Shown: positions 16,276 through 25,826 of the stretch, piece after piece | Numbering within the stretch: the stretch's first letter is position 1 | How the letters are laid out: every line of letters begins with the position of its first letter | Assembly (NCBI RefSeq): GCF_028890485.2 | Contig: NZ_JARCHV010000002.1 | Location: 1,302,001-1,366,000, forward strand | DNA from: Planococcus sp. SK3692 | GTDB lineage: Bacteria > Bacillota > Bacilli > Bacillales_A > Planococcaceae | DNA: 64,000 bases | Direction: 5' to 3' | Notes under the pieces: generated by a model | Databases searched by the model: none | What the model was told of the DNA's origin: nothing | What the model saw: only the letters and a program-made list of their open reading frames with translations | Position numbers and translations under genes: made by a program

Positions 16276-17928
16276 ATGGACAAATTGATTTGCAAATGCG
16301 GCCATGAAAATCCGCCAGGTACGGTTCTTTGTGAATCGTGTGGCCGGCCGCTCAACGAACAGGAACAAAACAAGAAATTAGCGGATATGCGCTATGAAGG
16401 AACAGCTAGACGTTCCCAGACGTATAACAAGTCGATCATCGACAAAATTTGGAATTTCTTTTCCAGCGTTAAAGTTGGCGTTGGGATTATCATCGTTTTA
16501 CTAATCGCAGCTGCCCTCGGCACGATTCTGCCGCAAAAACAATACGTGCCGGCTACAACAGATGCAGCTATCGAAGCGTATTACACCGATATCTATGGAA
16601 GTGTCGGAACCGTTTACCATGCACTTGGCTTTCATGATCTATACAATTCCTTCTGGTTTATCGGACTGGTCGGGATGCTTGCAATCTCGTTGATTATTGC
16701 GAGCCTCGACCGTTTTGTGCCGCTTTATAAATCATTGAAAAACCAGCGTGTGTTGCGCCATTCCAGCTTTATGCGCAAGCAGCGCATTTTGGCAGAAGGG
16801 CCGGGAGATGCGGATACGCTGAAAAAAGCTGAAGAAAAACTCACCGATTTGAAATATAAGGTGTCGACCGATAAAAATGGCTTGCTTGCTGAAAAAGGCC
16901 GTTTTTCGCGGTGGGGCCCTTATGTCAACCATATCGGACTTATCATCTTCTTGTTCGGCGTTATGCTGCGCATGATGCCAGGTTTCTATGTAGACGAAAC
17001 ATTATGGATCCGTGAAGGCGAAACACGTGCAATACCGGATGCGCCGGGCTATGTGTTGGAAAGCAAAGGATTTACTTTGGAAACTTATACAGGCGAAGGT
17101 GAAGAAGAGAAATTTGGTGAAGCGATCGACCGTGTCGGAACGGTAGCGAAAAATTACCAAACGGATGTCGTTCTTTACAAAATTCCAGAAGGTGCATTGC
17201 CGGGTGATACAGCGGATATGGAAATGGTGGAAGAACACGCCATCCGCGTTAACCAGCCATTCAAATTCGATGGCTACGCCTTGTATCAGATGGATTTCCA
17301 ACAAGATGAGCTAAAAACGATGAGCTTCGCGCTGCAGAACAAGGAAACCGGTGAAAGCCGCGGAGATTTGACCATCGATTTAGTGAATCCGGAAACCAAT
17401 TACGAGCTTGAAGACGGTTCTGTTGTCGAGCTGCTTGGCTATTATCCGGACTTCTCCGGTTTTGAAAACGGCGAACCGCAAACAGCGACACCGCTGCCGA
17501 AAAATCCGGGATTCCTTGTGAAAATGACAACTCCCGATACACCGGACGGTGAGACGAGTTTCATCACCATTCAGAATACTGTTGAACCGCTAGGCGACAA
17601 CGATTACAAACTTGCCTTCCAGGGTGTCGAGACGCGGGATGCATCCGGTTTGACAGTGCGCAAAGACCGCACCTTGCCGATCCTGGGTCTCGGCGGTTTA
17701 ATCTTCATGATCGGCGTGGCGCAAGGAATGTATTTCAACCACCGCCGTTTCTGGATTCAGCAACAAGCGGATGGCAGCATTTTGCTTGCAGGCCACACGA
17801 ACAAAAACTGGTTTGGGCTGAAGAAAGATTTGGACCAGGTGACTGATCACGCTTCTCTTCCGGCATACCGCGACCAACAGGAAGACATGGAAGCACAGGA
17901 GAAAAGGGAAGGTGAACAATTGACATGA
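16276..17928 (+). CDS. resB: Cytochrome c biogenesis protein ResB
   Basis: With ResC forms the system II heme export and ligation complex. It has 550 residues (B. subtilis about 542). The N-terminus is a small zinc-ribbon-like module (C6, C8, C19, C22 in CKCGHE ... LCESCG), followed by membrane segments around 63-82, 125-145 and 215-235, a large external domain (about 240-460), and a final helix near 472-490. The AAGGAG site sits 7 bases before the ATG. It overlaps resC by four bases. The zinc-ribbon head is also known in Bacillus ResB, so it is not a new fusion. Confidence 0.93.
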   Translation: MDKLICKCGHENPPGTVLCESCGRPLNEQEQNKKLADMRYEGTARRSQTYNKSIIDKIWNFFSSVKVGVGIIIVLLIAAALGTILPQKQYVPATTDAAIEAYYTDIYGSVGTVYHALGFHDLYNSFWFIGLVGMLAISLIIASLDRFVPLYKSLKNQRVLRHSSFMRKQRILAEGPGDADTLKKAEEKLTDLKYKVSTDKNGLLAEKGRFSRWGPYVNHIGLIIFLFGVMLRMMPGFYVDETLWIREGETRAIPDAPGYVLESKGFTLETYTGEGEEEKFGEAIDRVGTVAKNYQTDVVLYKIPEGALPGDTADMEMVEEHAIRVNQPFKFDGYALYQMDFQQDELKTMSFALQNKETGESRGDLTIDLVNPETNYELEDGSVVELLGYYPDFSGFENGEPQTATPLPKNPGFLVKMTTPDTPDGETSFITIQNTVEPLGDNDYKLAFQGVETRDASGLTVRKDRTLPILGLGGLIFMIGVAQGMYFNHRRFWIQQQADGSILLAGHTNKNWFGLKKDLDQVTDHASLPAYRDQQEDMEAQEKREGEQLT

Positions 17929-19109
17929 CATTAGCCGACATCAGTTCTAATTTATTATACGTAGCCTTTATCGCCTATCTGATTGCAACATTCGTATTCG
18001 GGGGCGCTGTAAAAGGCAATAAAGAAGGTACCTACAGATCCGAACAGCGCTGGGGGAAAGTCGCCATCACCATTACGGTCATCGGCTTCCTTGCGCAATT
18101 AGGGTATTTTATTACACGGTGGATGGTTACTGGACACGCACCGATCAGTAATATGTTCGAATTCACGACCGCATTTGGAATGACGCTTGTTGGCGGATTT
18201 ATTATTCTTTATGCATTGTACAAAACCGCTGTGCTCGGTATGATCGTGTTACCGATTGCGCTACTGATCATCGCTTACGCAAGCATGTTCCCGAGCGAAG
18301 TAAGCCCGTTGATTCCGGCGCTTCAGACGAATTGGCTGGCAATCCACGTTATCACGGTTGTCATTGCAGAAGGTATTCTTGCGATCAGTGCAGCAGCTGG
18401 CTTGATTTATTTGCTCAAAGTCGTCGACCAAAAGAAAAAGTCGAAGCAGCGCTTTTGGCTTGAAGCCATCATGTATTCGCTCGTGTTGGTACTGGGCTTT
18501 GTCGTAACGAGCACATTCTTTACCTTGACGAATTACGAAGCCGATTTCACTTATGTTAATAAAGACGAACAACCATCGGAAATTACTTACAATATGCCAG
18601 CGATTTTCGGAATGAACGAATTCGAGCCAATGACAGACGGCGCATTTACGCCGCTAGTGGAAATGCCGCCGATCGTCCATGCCGGAAAACTGACGACCGT
18701 GTTTTGGTCAGTCATGGTGGGGACAGTGCTGTATGCATTGATTCGCCTGATCTTCCGCAAACGCATTTCCGCCATGCTGCAGCCGTTTACGAAAAACGTC
18801 AACTTGCAGCTGATGGATGAAATCAATTACCGTTCGATCATCATCGGGTTCCCGATCTTTTCACTCGGTGCATTGATCTTTGCCATGATCTGGGCGCAAA
18901 TCGCCTGGTCGCGCTTCTGGGGCTGGGACCCGAAAGAAGTGTGGGCACTCGTTACATTCTTGTTCTACGCAGCGTATTTGCACTTGCGGCTTGGCAGAGG
19001 CTGGGCAGGCGAAAAGTCTGCTTGGCTTGCGGTCATCGGTTTTGTCATCATCATGTTCAACTTGGTGGCAGTCAACTTGATTATTGCTGGACTGCATTCA
19101 TACGCTTGA
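17925..19109 (+). CDS. resC: Cytochrome c biogenesis protein ResC (CcsA type)
   Basis: Polytopic heme-handling and apocytochrome c ligation protein. It has 394 residues with about eight membrane helices. The tryptophan-rich heme motif [14 protein letters not shown] lies near residues 330-343, and conserved histidines are visible in the helices ([22 protein letters not shown]). The ATG overlaps the resB stop (ATGA), showing tight coupling. A strong terminator follows, so resDE probably has separate transcription in addition to any readthrough. Confidence 0.94.
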   Translation: MTLADISSNLLYVAFIAYLIATFVFGGAVKGNKEGTYRSEQRWGKVAITITVIGFLAQLGYFITRWMVTGHAPISNMFEFTTAFGMTLVGGFIILYALYKTAVLGMIVLPIALLIIAYASMFPSEVSPLIPALQTNWLAIHVITVVIAEGILAISAAAGLIYLLKVVDQKKKSKQRFWLEAIMYSLVLVLGFVVTSTFFTLTNYEADFTYVNKDEQPSEITYNMPAIFGMNEFEPMTDGAFTPLVEMPPIVHAGKLTTVFWSVMVGTVLYALIRLIFRKRISAMLQPFTKNVNLQLMDEINYRSIIIGFPIFSLGALIFAMIWAQIAWSRFWGWDPKEVWALVTFLFYAAYLHLRLGRGWAGEKSAWLAVIGFVIIMFNLVAVNLIIAGLHSYA

Positions 19110-19113
19110 CGAC

Positions 19114-19150
19114 AAAAGCCTTTTCCTGCTATAGGAAAAGGCTTTTCGTT
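19114..19150 (+). terminator. Terminator of resABC
   Basis: AAAAGCCTTTTCCT pairs with AGGAAAAGGCTTTT around a 5-base loop, followed by a T-rich stretch. Confidence 0.9.
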
Positions 19151-19211
19151 TATTTTTGGAACCCTTATCGGTACAATGAAAGGTATAGAGATAAAAGTTG
19201 GAGGGATTAGG

Positions 19212-19928
19212 ATGTCCGAAGAAATTACAATTCTTGTAGTGGATGATGAAGAGAGGATCCGCCGCCTGTTGAAGATGTATCTCGAGCGTGAAGGATATAT
19301 GGTGGAAGAAGCGGAAAACGGCGTGGAAGCATTGGAAAAAGCGATGGAAAAGGATTACCATTGCATCCTGCTTGATTTGATGATGCCTGAAAAAGATGGC
19401 ATCGAAGTGGCAACTGAACTTCGGGAGACAAAGATGACGCCGATTATCATGCTGACAGCGAAAGGCGAAGAGGCAAATCGCGTGGAAGGATTTGAATCTG
19501 GAGCGGATGACTATATCGTTAAGCCGTTTAGCCCGCGTGAAGTTGTGCTGCGCGTGAAAGCGATTTTGCGCCGCTCGTCCGCGTATTCGCCTTCTACGAG
19601 TTCGACCGTCTCAAAAGATTTGGTCGTCTTTCCGCATTTGACGATCGACCACGACGCACACCGCGTTACAGCAGATGGTGTCGAAGTGAATTTGACGCCG
19701 AAAGAATATGAGCTTTTATATTTCCTGGCAAAATCACCGGATAAAGTATTTGACCGGGAGCATTTGCTCAAAGAAGTATGGCATTACGACTTTTTCGGTG
19801 ATTTGCGTACCGTGGATACCCACGTCAAACGCTTGCGGGAGAAATTGAACCGTGTCTCTGAATCCGCCGCTAAGATGATCGTCACCGTTTGGGGTGTCGG
19901 GTACAAATTCGAGGTCGGCAATGAATAG
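19212..19928 (+). CDS. resD: Response regulator ResD
   Basis: OmpR/PhoB-family regulator of aerobic and anaerobic respiration genes; in B. subtilis it controls resABC, ctaA and anaerobic genes. It has 238 residues from the ATG at 19212 (TTGGAGGGA upstream; the open frame extends 36 bases further without a site). The receiver domain has D11/D12 and phospho-acceptor D55 (LLDLMMPEKDG), with the switch Lys in YIVKPFSPRE. The C-terminal winged helix spans about 135-235 (VDTHVKRLREKL). It overlaps resE by eight bases. Confidence 0.95.
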   Translation: MSEEITILVVDDEERIRRLLKMYLEREGYMVEEAENGVEALEKAMEKDYHCILLDLMMPEKDGIEVATELRETKMTPIIMLTAKGEEANRVEGFESGADDYIVKPFSPREVVLRVKAILRRSSAYSPSTSSTVSKDLVVFPHLTIDHDAHRVTADGVEVNLTPKEYELLYFLAKSPDKVFDREHLLKEVWHYDFFGDLRTVDTHVKRLREKLNRVSESAAKMIVTVWGVGYKFEVGNE

Positions 19929-21699
19929 AATATGGAATAGCATCGTCGGGAAGCTGTGGGTAACCATTTTGCTTCTCGTTTCCTTTGTCTTGTTTATTGT
20001 GACGGTGCTGCTATTGGAGTTTCTCGGGAATTTCCATAGCGAGACGGTGGAAGAAGCGCTTCACAACGAGGCGAATATGATAGCCCGGATCTTTAATGAC
20101 CATTCTGGGGAAGGCAATTTATCAATCGTTGATGAAGTATTAGGGCCCGAAACCAATGCAGTCATCGCCGAAGAACCTGGGGAAATTTCCTACTATCTGC
20201 ATGATGGCTTAAACGGCGAGGAAATTAGGGAAAAGATTGTCAGTGAAAACGAATTTCAAAAAGTATTCGAAAGCGATGAAACGGTAACAAAAGAAATGCT
20301 ATTGCCGTCGTTGTCGGAAGCAGACCGGATGGAATCGTATATTGTCATGGCGTCGCCTCTGCAAACAAGTGATGAGCTTCACGGAACGGTTTTCATTTAC
20401 CAATCTTTGGAGGTAATGGACCGCACGGCTGAAAGAACGACAAATATTGTGTTTTTGTCTGCGTTTATCGCATTGTTATTGACGACATTTTTTGCGTTTT
20501 TCTTGTCCACTCGCATTACCTCCCCACTGCGTAATATGCGCGAAGGCGCGTTTGAACTGGCGAAAGGAAATTTTGATACGAAAGTGAAAGTTTCTTCTGG
20601 AGACGAAATCGGCCAGCTTGCGATTGCCTTCAATCAGATGGGACGCCAGTTAAAGCATCATCTTGAAGTGATCAACCAGGAAAAAGAGCAATTATCGAGT
20701 ATTTTGACTTCGATGGCAGATGTGGTCATCACGTTCAACCAGGACAAAACCATCCTATTGAGCAATCCGCCGGCAGAGAAGTTGCTCCAGCAATGGCTCT
20801 TTAAAGACGGCACGACCGATGCCAATGCGTTGCCATCAGAAATGCTTCATATGCTGGATCATGTATTAACGTTCCAAGAGGAGATCGAAGAAGAACTGGA
20901 AATTGAAGGCGCTTATTATGCGGTCAATTTCAGCCCGCTTTACAGCGGTGAAAGCGTACGCGGAGCGGTAGCGGTGCTCCACAATATGACAGAGCAGCAC
21001 CGCCTTGAAAAGCTGCGCGAAGATTTTATCGCCAATGTATCCCATGAATTGCGGACGCCAATCGCCATGCTTCAAGGCTATAGCGAGGCTTTGCTGGATG
21101 ATGTCGGTGCAAGCGAAGAAGAGCGCAACGAAATGACCAAGATCATCTATGAGGAGTCTCAGCGCATGGGCCGACTCGTCACGGACCTATTGAACTTGGC
21201 TCGTCTGGAATCAGGTCATATGCGCCTCTACAAAGAATTGGTGCAATTCAATAATGCTATTGAGCGAATGAGCTTGAAATTCAGCCAAGCCGCTAAAGAG
21301 AAAGGCATCGAACTGAGCTTCACGTCACAACTCGATGACTGGGCGGCAGCAGAACTCGATGAAGACCGCATCGAACAGGTCATGACGAATTTGATCGATA
21401 ATGCACTTCGCCACACACCGCAGGGAGGGCAAGTGCACGTGCACGTCGAAAACATGGGAGACTACGCAAAAGTTTCGATCAACGATACCGGGGCAGGAAT
21501 TACAGAGAAAGACCTGGAGTTCGTCTTTGAACGTTTTTATAAAGCCGATAAAGCAAGAACGCTCGGCAAAGGCGGCACAGGGCTTGGCCTCGCGATTGCC
21601 AGCAATATTATCAAAGCGCATTCGGGTGAAATCTACGCTGAAAGCAAATTCGGCGAAGGCACTTCATTCATCTTCACATTGCCGTTGAAGAAAATGTAA
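19921..21699 (+). CDS. resE: Sensor histidine kinase ResE
   Basis: Membrane sensor partner of ResD. The ATG at 19921 follows GAGGTCGGCA within resD and gives 592 residues, close to B. subtilis ResE (589), with the same GKLWVTILLLVSFVLF opening. Membrane helices lie at about 11-34 and 176-196 around an external domain. HAMP spans 197-250, a PAS-like domain about 255-355, HisKA has H375 in NVSHELRTP, and the ATPase has DTGAGI and GTGLGLAI boxes. The stop codon lies inside the sigma-X-type promoter of the next gene. Confidence 0.95.
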   Translation: MNRIWNSIVGKLWVTILLLVSFVLFIVTVLLLEFLGNFHSETVEEALHNEANMIARIFNDHSGEGNLSIVDEVLGPETNAVIAEEPGEISYYLHDGLNGEEIREKIVSENEFQKVFESDETVTKEMLLPSLSEADRMESYIVMASPLQTSDELHGTVFIYQSLEVMDRTAERTTNIVFLSAFIALLLTTFFAFFLSTRITSPLRNMREGAFELAKGNFDTKVKVSSGDEIGQLAIAFNQMGRQLKHHLEVINQEKEQLSSILTSMADVVITFNQDKTILLSNPPAEKLLQQWLFKDGTTDANALPSEMLHMLDHVLTFQEEIEEELEIEGAYYAVNFSPLYSGESVRGAVAVLHNMTEQHRLEKLREDFIANVSHELRTPIAMLQGYSEALLDDVGASEEERNEMTKIIYEESQRMGRLVTDLLNLARLESGHMRLYKELVQFNNAIERMSLKFSQAAKEKGIELSFTSQLDDWAAAELDEDRIEQVMTNLIDNALRHTPQGGQVHVHVENMGDYAKVSINDTGAGITEKDLEFVFERFYKADKARTLGKGGTGLGLAIASNIIKAHSGEIYAESKFGEGTSFIFTLPLKKM

Positions 21700-21721
21700 C
21701 TTTTGTTGTTGTCGTGACGAC
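21695..21721 (+). promoter_or_regulatory. Sigma-X-type autoregulatory ECF promoter
   Basis: TGTAAC (21695-21700), exactly 17 bases, then CGAC (21718-21721). This equals the B. subtilis sigma-X consensus TGTAAC-N17-CGAC. It overlaps the resE stop codon and lies 26 bases ahead of the sigX start, as expected for autoregulation. Confidence 0.88.
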
Positions 21722-21746
21722 TAATCCAAGGAACGGGGGGAGTTGC

Positions 21747-22280
21747 GTGAATGACTCCGTGTTTCATCGGCTGTACGATCAATACCATCAGGATGTCTTT
21801 CAGTTTCTGGTGTATTTAGTGAAGGACCGCCATGTGGCAGAAGATTTAATGCATGAAGTTTATGTAAGGGTGTTGCGTGCTTATGACCGGTTTCAAGGGA
21901 AGAGTTCGGAAAAGACTTGGCTGTTTTCAATCGCCAAAAATGTCGCCATTGATCATTTCCGCAAAACCTCAGTAAGGAAAAAGCATTCAATGGATTTCTT
22001 TGACTGGGAAACCCAGCAATTGGTTTCAGCTGAACGAATACCGGAAGAAGTTTCATTACTTAATGAAGACAAGGTCCGCTTGTATCAAATGCTCGATTTG
22101 TGTACAGGCGACCAGAAGCTCGTCATCATCATGCGTTATTTCCAAGATCTCTCCATTGCGGAAACGGCTGAAGTCCTGGAGTGGTCGGAAGGCAAAGTCA
22201 AAACGACACAACACCGGGCAATCCGGTCCCTCCGCCAGAAATTACTAGAAGCAGAAGGGGGAGAAGAATATGCCGAATGA
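21747..22280 (+). CDS. sigX: ECF sigma factor SigX
   Basis: Extracytoplasmic-function sigma factor; in B. subtilis it controls cell-envelope modification and cationic peptide resistance. The start is GTG at 21747, six bases after GGGGGGAG, giving 177 residues; an upstream in-frame ATG lies inside the promoter. Region 2 is about 8-75 (FQFLVYLVKDRHVAEDLMHEV, then KTWLFSIAKNVAIDHFRK) and region 4 about 110-170 (DQKLVIIMRYFQDLSIAETAEVL). It overlaps rsiX by 11 bases. Location after resDE matches B. subtilis. Confidence 0.93.
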   Translation: MNDSVFHRLYDQYHQDVFQFLVYLVKDRHVAEDLMHEVYVRVLRAYDRFQGKSSEKTWLFSIAKNVAIDHFRKTSVRKKHSMDFFDWETQQLVSAERIPEEVSLLNEDKVRLYQMLDLCTGDQKLVIIMRYFQDLSIAETAEVLEWSEGKVKTTQHRAIRSLRQKLLEAEGGEEYAE

Positions 22281-23448
22281 CAAATGGAACGATGAAAAAA
22301 TCGAAAATTTGTTGCGGGATTTCCCCAAAATACAAGACAATCGGCCCAAAGCCGAAGTGTATAAAAAGCTGTCCCATCAAGAGCAAACACCAAGACAGCC
22401 GAAACGCTGGCTGCCACTGTTGGTGGCAATCGTCGCATTTTTGAGCATTTCGGTGCTCGTGGTTTCCTTGCTGCAGCAAAACGGCACCGATTCTAGCAGC
22501 AGCGAAAATGACAGCAGCGACGCAGAGTCTACGATGGCGACGGACGAGGCACAAACGGATCCAGCTGAACAAGCCCAAGGATGCAGCAGTGAATCTGAAG
22601 GTGCTGCAAGTCTAGCCACAAAAGATCCGGAAGCCCAGCGAAGCGCAGTTTATGACAGCGAGCTCGGAGATGAGCACGTTTTGCGCATTGGGCTTGCTTA
22701 CAATGGCTATGTGGTGCCGGTAAGTTTTGTCATTCCAGAGGAACTGATCGATACGGCAGAACCGGATGCGATCGAATTATATGAAACATTCGCCAGTCAA
22801 ATCGATGAATCCGCATTGGGGTTTGATGAGTATCACCCTTATGAAGGCGAGCTCGAGCAAAACGGTTCGACCATCAGCCATTTCCTGCCGGACGGCCATT
22901 CCTACGATCAAGGTTCAGCTTCCACTTTGCTGTATTTATCCAGCTTGGAAGAAACATTTATGAATAAGCAAGAAATCCGTGTATTGGACGAAGACGGCGA
23001 GGCTGCGCAATTATCTCATGTAGGGACAGTGGAACCGCTCGTTCCCGGCGAGCAGGGCCAGAGTTTTTACTTGCTTGCTTCGTCAACGGGTGATTGGCAT
23101 TTGGCTCCTGCTTATGGCATGTCGTCGGAGAATGTGGAAGCTGCGCTGATGGCGCTGCAGCAATCGCCGAATGACGATTACCAATCGCCGGTTCTGGAAG
23201 AGATCAGTTACCGCGTTGAATTGAACGGGACCACCGCCGACGTGATTTTCGAAGAGCAGTTGGATCTGAACGCACTCGATGAAGTTGACGCGATGCAAAT
23301 GATTGAAAGTATGGCGCTCACGGCGCAATCCTACGGTTCATCGCTGACGCTATCCAATACGTCACAAGCGGAATGGGCAGGCTTCGATTTCTCTGGAACC
23401 TTGGAATTGCCGGCTTCACCTAACCGCATCGATTGGCCAGTGAAATAA
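22270..23448 (+). CDS. rsiX: Anti-sigma factor RsiX-like
   Basis: Membrane anti-sigma factor expected to hold SigX inactive. It has 392 residues (B. subtilis RsiX about 368): a cytoplasmic N-terminus (1-45) that would bind SigX, one transmembrane helix (about 47-68), then a Ser/Asp/Glu-rich low-complexity linker (about 75-105) and an external domain of about 280 residues. The ribosome site GGGGGAG lies within sigX and the genes overlap by 11 bases. No zinc anti-sigma HxxxCxxC motif is seen, consistent with RsiX. The external part is much less conserved, so the call rests on position and topology. Confidence 0.85.
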   Translation: MPNDKWNDEKIENLLRDFPKIQDNRPKAEVYKKLSHQEQTPRQPKRWLPLLVAIVAFLSISVLVVSLLQQNGTDSSSSENDSSDAESTMATDEAQTDPAEQAQGCSSESEGAASLATKDPEAQRSAVYDSELGDEHVLRIGLAYNGYVVPVSFVIPEELIDTAEPDAIELYETFASQIDESALGFDEYHPYEGELEQNGSTISHFLPDGHSYDQGSASTLLYLSSLEETFMNKQEIRVLDEDGEAAQLSHVGTVEPLVPGEQGQSFYLLASSTGDWHLAPAYGMSSENVEAALMALQQSPNDDYQSPVLEEISYRVELNGTTADVIFEEQLDLNALDEVDAMQMIESMALTAQSYGSSLTLSNTSQAEWAGFDFSGTLELPASPNRIDWPVK

Positions 23449-23451
23449 AAA

Positions 23452-23499
23452 AGGCAGTAATGTAAGCAGTAATGTTTACATTGCTGTCATTTTTTTATA
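23452..23499 (+). terminator. Terminator of sigX-rsiX
   Basis: GCAGTAATGTAA and TTACATTGCTGT form a stem with an 11-base loop, followed by seven T residues. Confidence 0.8.
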
Positions 23500-23530
23500 A
23501 GATTAACTTGTATAAAAAAATATCGATTCA

Positions 23531-23660
23531 TCTTCGGGGCAGGGTGCAATTCCCTACCGGCGGTAATTGGGCGTAATAGTCCATCAGCCCGCGAGCCGTA
23601 AAAGGCAGGATTTGGTGAAATTCCAAAGCCGACAGTATAGTCTGGATGGGAGAAGGTGAA
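23531..23660 (+). promoter_or_regulatory. FMN riboswitch (RFN element) ahead of ribU
   Basis: Conserved RFN blocks are visible in order: TCTTCGGGGCAGGGTG at the 5' arm, ATTCCCTACCGGCGGTAA, AGCCCGCGAGCC, and GATTTGGTGAAATTCC, then CCGACAGT and the closing GGATGGGAGAAGG. Binding of FMN should favour the terminator at 23717-23748 and shut off riboflavin uptake. Confidence 0.97.
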
Positions 23661-23716
23661 GGTACGGACGCATGCCGTTTTAATGGCGGACCGTTTATTT
23701 CAGTGTGCCTGACTCT

Positions 23717-23748
23717 CCCTTAAGTGAACTTTGCTTAAGGGATTTTTT
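23717..23748 (+). terminator. Riboswitch-controlled terminator of ribU
   Basis: CCCTTAAG (23717-23724) and CTTAAGGG (23734-23741) are followed by a T run, about 60 bases before the ribU start. Confidence 0.85.
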
Positions 23749-23803
23749 ATGGCAATGCGCTCCGAACCTTTCTTCTGGTGAATCACGACAAGGAGAGAGG
23801 AAC

Positions 23804-24385
23804 ATGAAGAACAAAAAATTGCAATCGATGATCGTCATCGGTATGCTGAGCAGCATCTCATTTGTGTTGATGCTATTCAATTTTCCGCTGCCGGCATTGC
23901 CAGCATTTTTGAAAGTGGATTTCAGCGATGTGCCGGCATTAATTGCGGCCATTACAATGGGGCCTGTAGCAGGGGTCTTGGTAGCATTCTTTAAAAACGT
24001 ATTGGACTGGATTTTTTCAGGAAGCCCGACTGGCGTTCCTGTAGGGCATATGGCAAATTTCGCGACGAGCCTATTGTTCATTTTGCCGGTCTACGCCATT
24101 TACCGTAAAGTCTCCACAAAAAAGGGAATCGCATTCGGTTTAGTCATTGGGACATTCTCGATGGCGATTGGCATGAGCTTGCTGAATTATTTCGTCTTTC
24201 TACCGATGTATACGTATTTCCTGAACATGCCTGAACAGACTGGGAACGCATTGTACACAACCATTGTTCTCGGGATTCTGCCTTTCAACTTGATCAAAGG
24301 CCTGGCGCTTACAACCGTCGTCTTATTGATCTTTGGCAGCATGCATACATGGATTGAAAAACAACGCTCCTATTATTTATCATAA
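23804..24385 (+). CDS. ribU: Riboflavin ECF transporter S component
   Basis: Membrane substrate-binding subunit of an energy-coupling-factor transporter for riboflavin. The ATG at 23804 follows AAGGAGAGAGG and gives 193 residues, near B. subtilis RibU/FmnP (190). Six hydrophobic segments are visible, with family motifs FPLPALPAFLKVDFSDVPAL near residues 23-42 and GPVAGVLVAFFKNVLDW near 50-66. The FMN riboswitch upstream fixes the substrate. The energising EcfA/A'/T subunits are not in the window. With no rib biosynthetic operon at its usual place, uptake may matter more here. Confidence 0.95.
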   Translation: MKNKKLQSMIVIGMLSSISFVLMLFNFPLPALPAFLKVDFSDVPALIAAITMGPVAGVLVAFFKNVLDWIFSGSPTGVPVGHMANFATSLLFILPVYAIYRKVSTKKGIAFGLVIGTFSMAIGMSLLNYFVFLPMYTYFLNMPEQTGNALYTTIVLGILPFNLIKGLALTTVVLLIFGSMHTWIEKQRSYYLS

Positions 24386-24386
24386 A

Positions 24387-24425
24387 AAGAAGCGGCTGGA
24401 AGATAATTCTTCCGGCCGCTTTTTC
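24387..24425. terminator. Bidirectional terminator between ribU and fer
   Basis: AAGCGGCTGGAAGA and TCTTCCGGCCGCTT form a nearly perfect stem with flanking A and T runs between converging genes. Confidence 0.9.
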
Positions 24426-24442
24426 TATTGACCACGTTTTGG

Positions 24443-24709
<267 letters not shown>

Positions 24710-24800
24710 TTATCTCCGAACAAGTTCAGTTATACTATCGTGTTTATTCTATAGATATTTCATGAGTTTTTCAACCCAAAACCGCCAGGAGGGCAATTCA

Positions 24801-25826
24801 GTGCGATTCGATGAAGTCGTTTTAGCAATCATGAGAGCGGTAGACGGTCAACGGACCGTTTCTTCCCCTTATCATTTAATTAAAGGAAAGAAATCAGGGC
24901 AAACGATTCAGGACATTGGCTATTTCGGTTTGCATCCTTATTTTGCCGTGCTTCCGAAACTGGACAAGCAAGAATACCTGGCGTCCATTGACAGACTGCA
25001 AACGCAAGGCTATTTGATTCCGGATGACAACAGCGTCCGGCTCCATCGCTCCGCATTCGACCTGGAAATCCCGTCTACGCCTTTAAACGGCTGGAAGTAC
25101 AGAGGCAATGAAAATCGCTTCTTTGCGCGCCTATCGCTAGTGGTCCAGACGATGTCCAATTTTATGCAAGGCCAAAAGCGCTTTGATCCAGTCGTCACCG
25201 ATGAAACGGTGCAGACGTGGGCAAAGGCTTATTTGAAACGCATCGATTTCCGCTCACCAGCTGTTCAAGAAGCTTTCAAAAACCAACTTGAATCCAGCTT
25301 GGCTTTAGCAAAAACAACCGAAGCGCACAAGGATATTTTGGTGGAGCGTTTGTCGGGCTATGGAGTCGGCGGGCTCACGTGGGATCAATTGGCCATGGAG
25401 CATAAGCTCTTGCCAATTGATGTGAAAATTGCAGTGGTTGAAGCAGTGCATGCTTGGCTCGATGTACTCGAAGAGATGAAACATCCAATGCTTGCGGGTC
25501 TGCTTGAAGGGATCGTGCAGACATCCGCCTTGACGGAATCGGCGAAGCGAACACAAAGTCTGGCCGAACGCGGATTTTCACTGAAACAGATTGCGGAACT
25601 CCGGCAGTTGAAAACGAGTACCATTGAAGATCATTTTGTGGAGATGGCCATGAACGATCCCGCGTTCAGTTTTGCGCCATTTATGGAGGAGCATTTATTC
25701 GAGTCAATTAAACGCATCAGTGTAGAGTTGAAATCGATGCGCCTGCGGGATATTAAAGAACGTTTGCCGGAAGCCAGTTACTTTCAGATTCGGTTGGCGC
25801 TGGCGATGAGAGGGGGCGTCACATGA
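24801..25826 (+). CDS. ypbB: Helix-turn-helix protein YpbB
   Basis: Function unclear; it always travels with the recS helicase and may be its partner or regulator. I choose GTG at 24801 because AGGAGGG lies eight bases upstream; the open frame runs 180 bases further into the fer region without a site. The product is 341 residues (B. subtilis YpbB about 352). The C-terminal part (about 255-335) contains a helix-turn-helix (GFSLKQIAELRQLKTSTIEDHF) of the HTH_40 type. It overlaps recS by four bases (ATGA), so the two are translationally coupled. Confidence 0.88.
   Translation: MRFDEVVLAIMRAVDGQRTVSSPYHLIKGKKSGQTIQDIGYFGLHPYFAVLPKLDKQEYLASIDRLQTQGYLIPDDNSVRLHRSAFDLEIPSTPLNGWKYRGNENRFFARLSLVVQTMSNFMQGQKRFDPVVTDETVQTWAKAYLKRIDFRSPAVQEAFKNQLESSLALAKTTEAHKDILVERLSGYGVGGLTWDQLAMEHKLLPIDVKIAVVEAVHAWLDVLEEMKHPMLAGLLEGIVQTSALTESAKRTQSLAERGFSLKQIAELRQLKTSTIEDHFVEMAMNDPAFSFAPFMEEHLFESIKRISVELKSMRLRDIKERLPEASYFQIRLALAMRGGVT

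Noticed and set aside
16276-16350. A novel zinc-ribbon fusion in ResB
   Set aside because: The same N-terminal CxC ... CxxC module is known in Bacillus ResB, so it is normal for the family.
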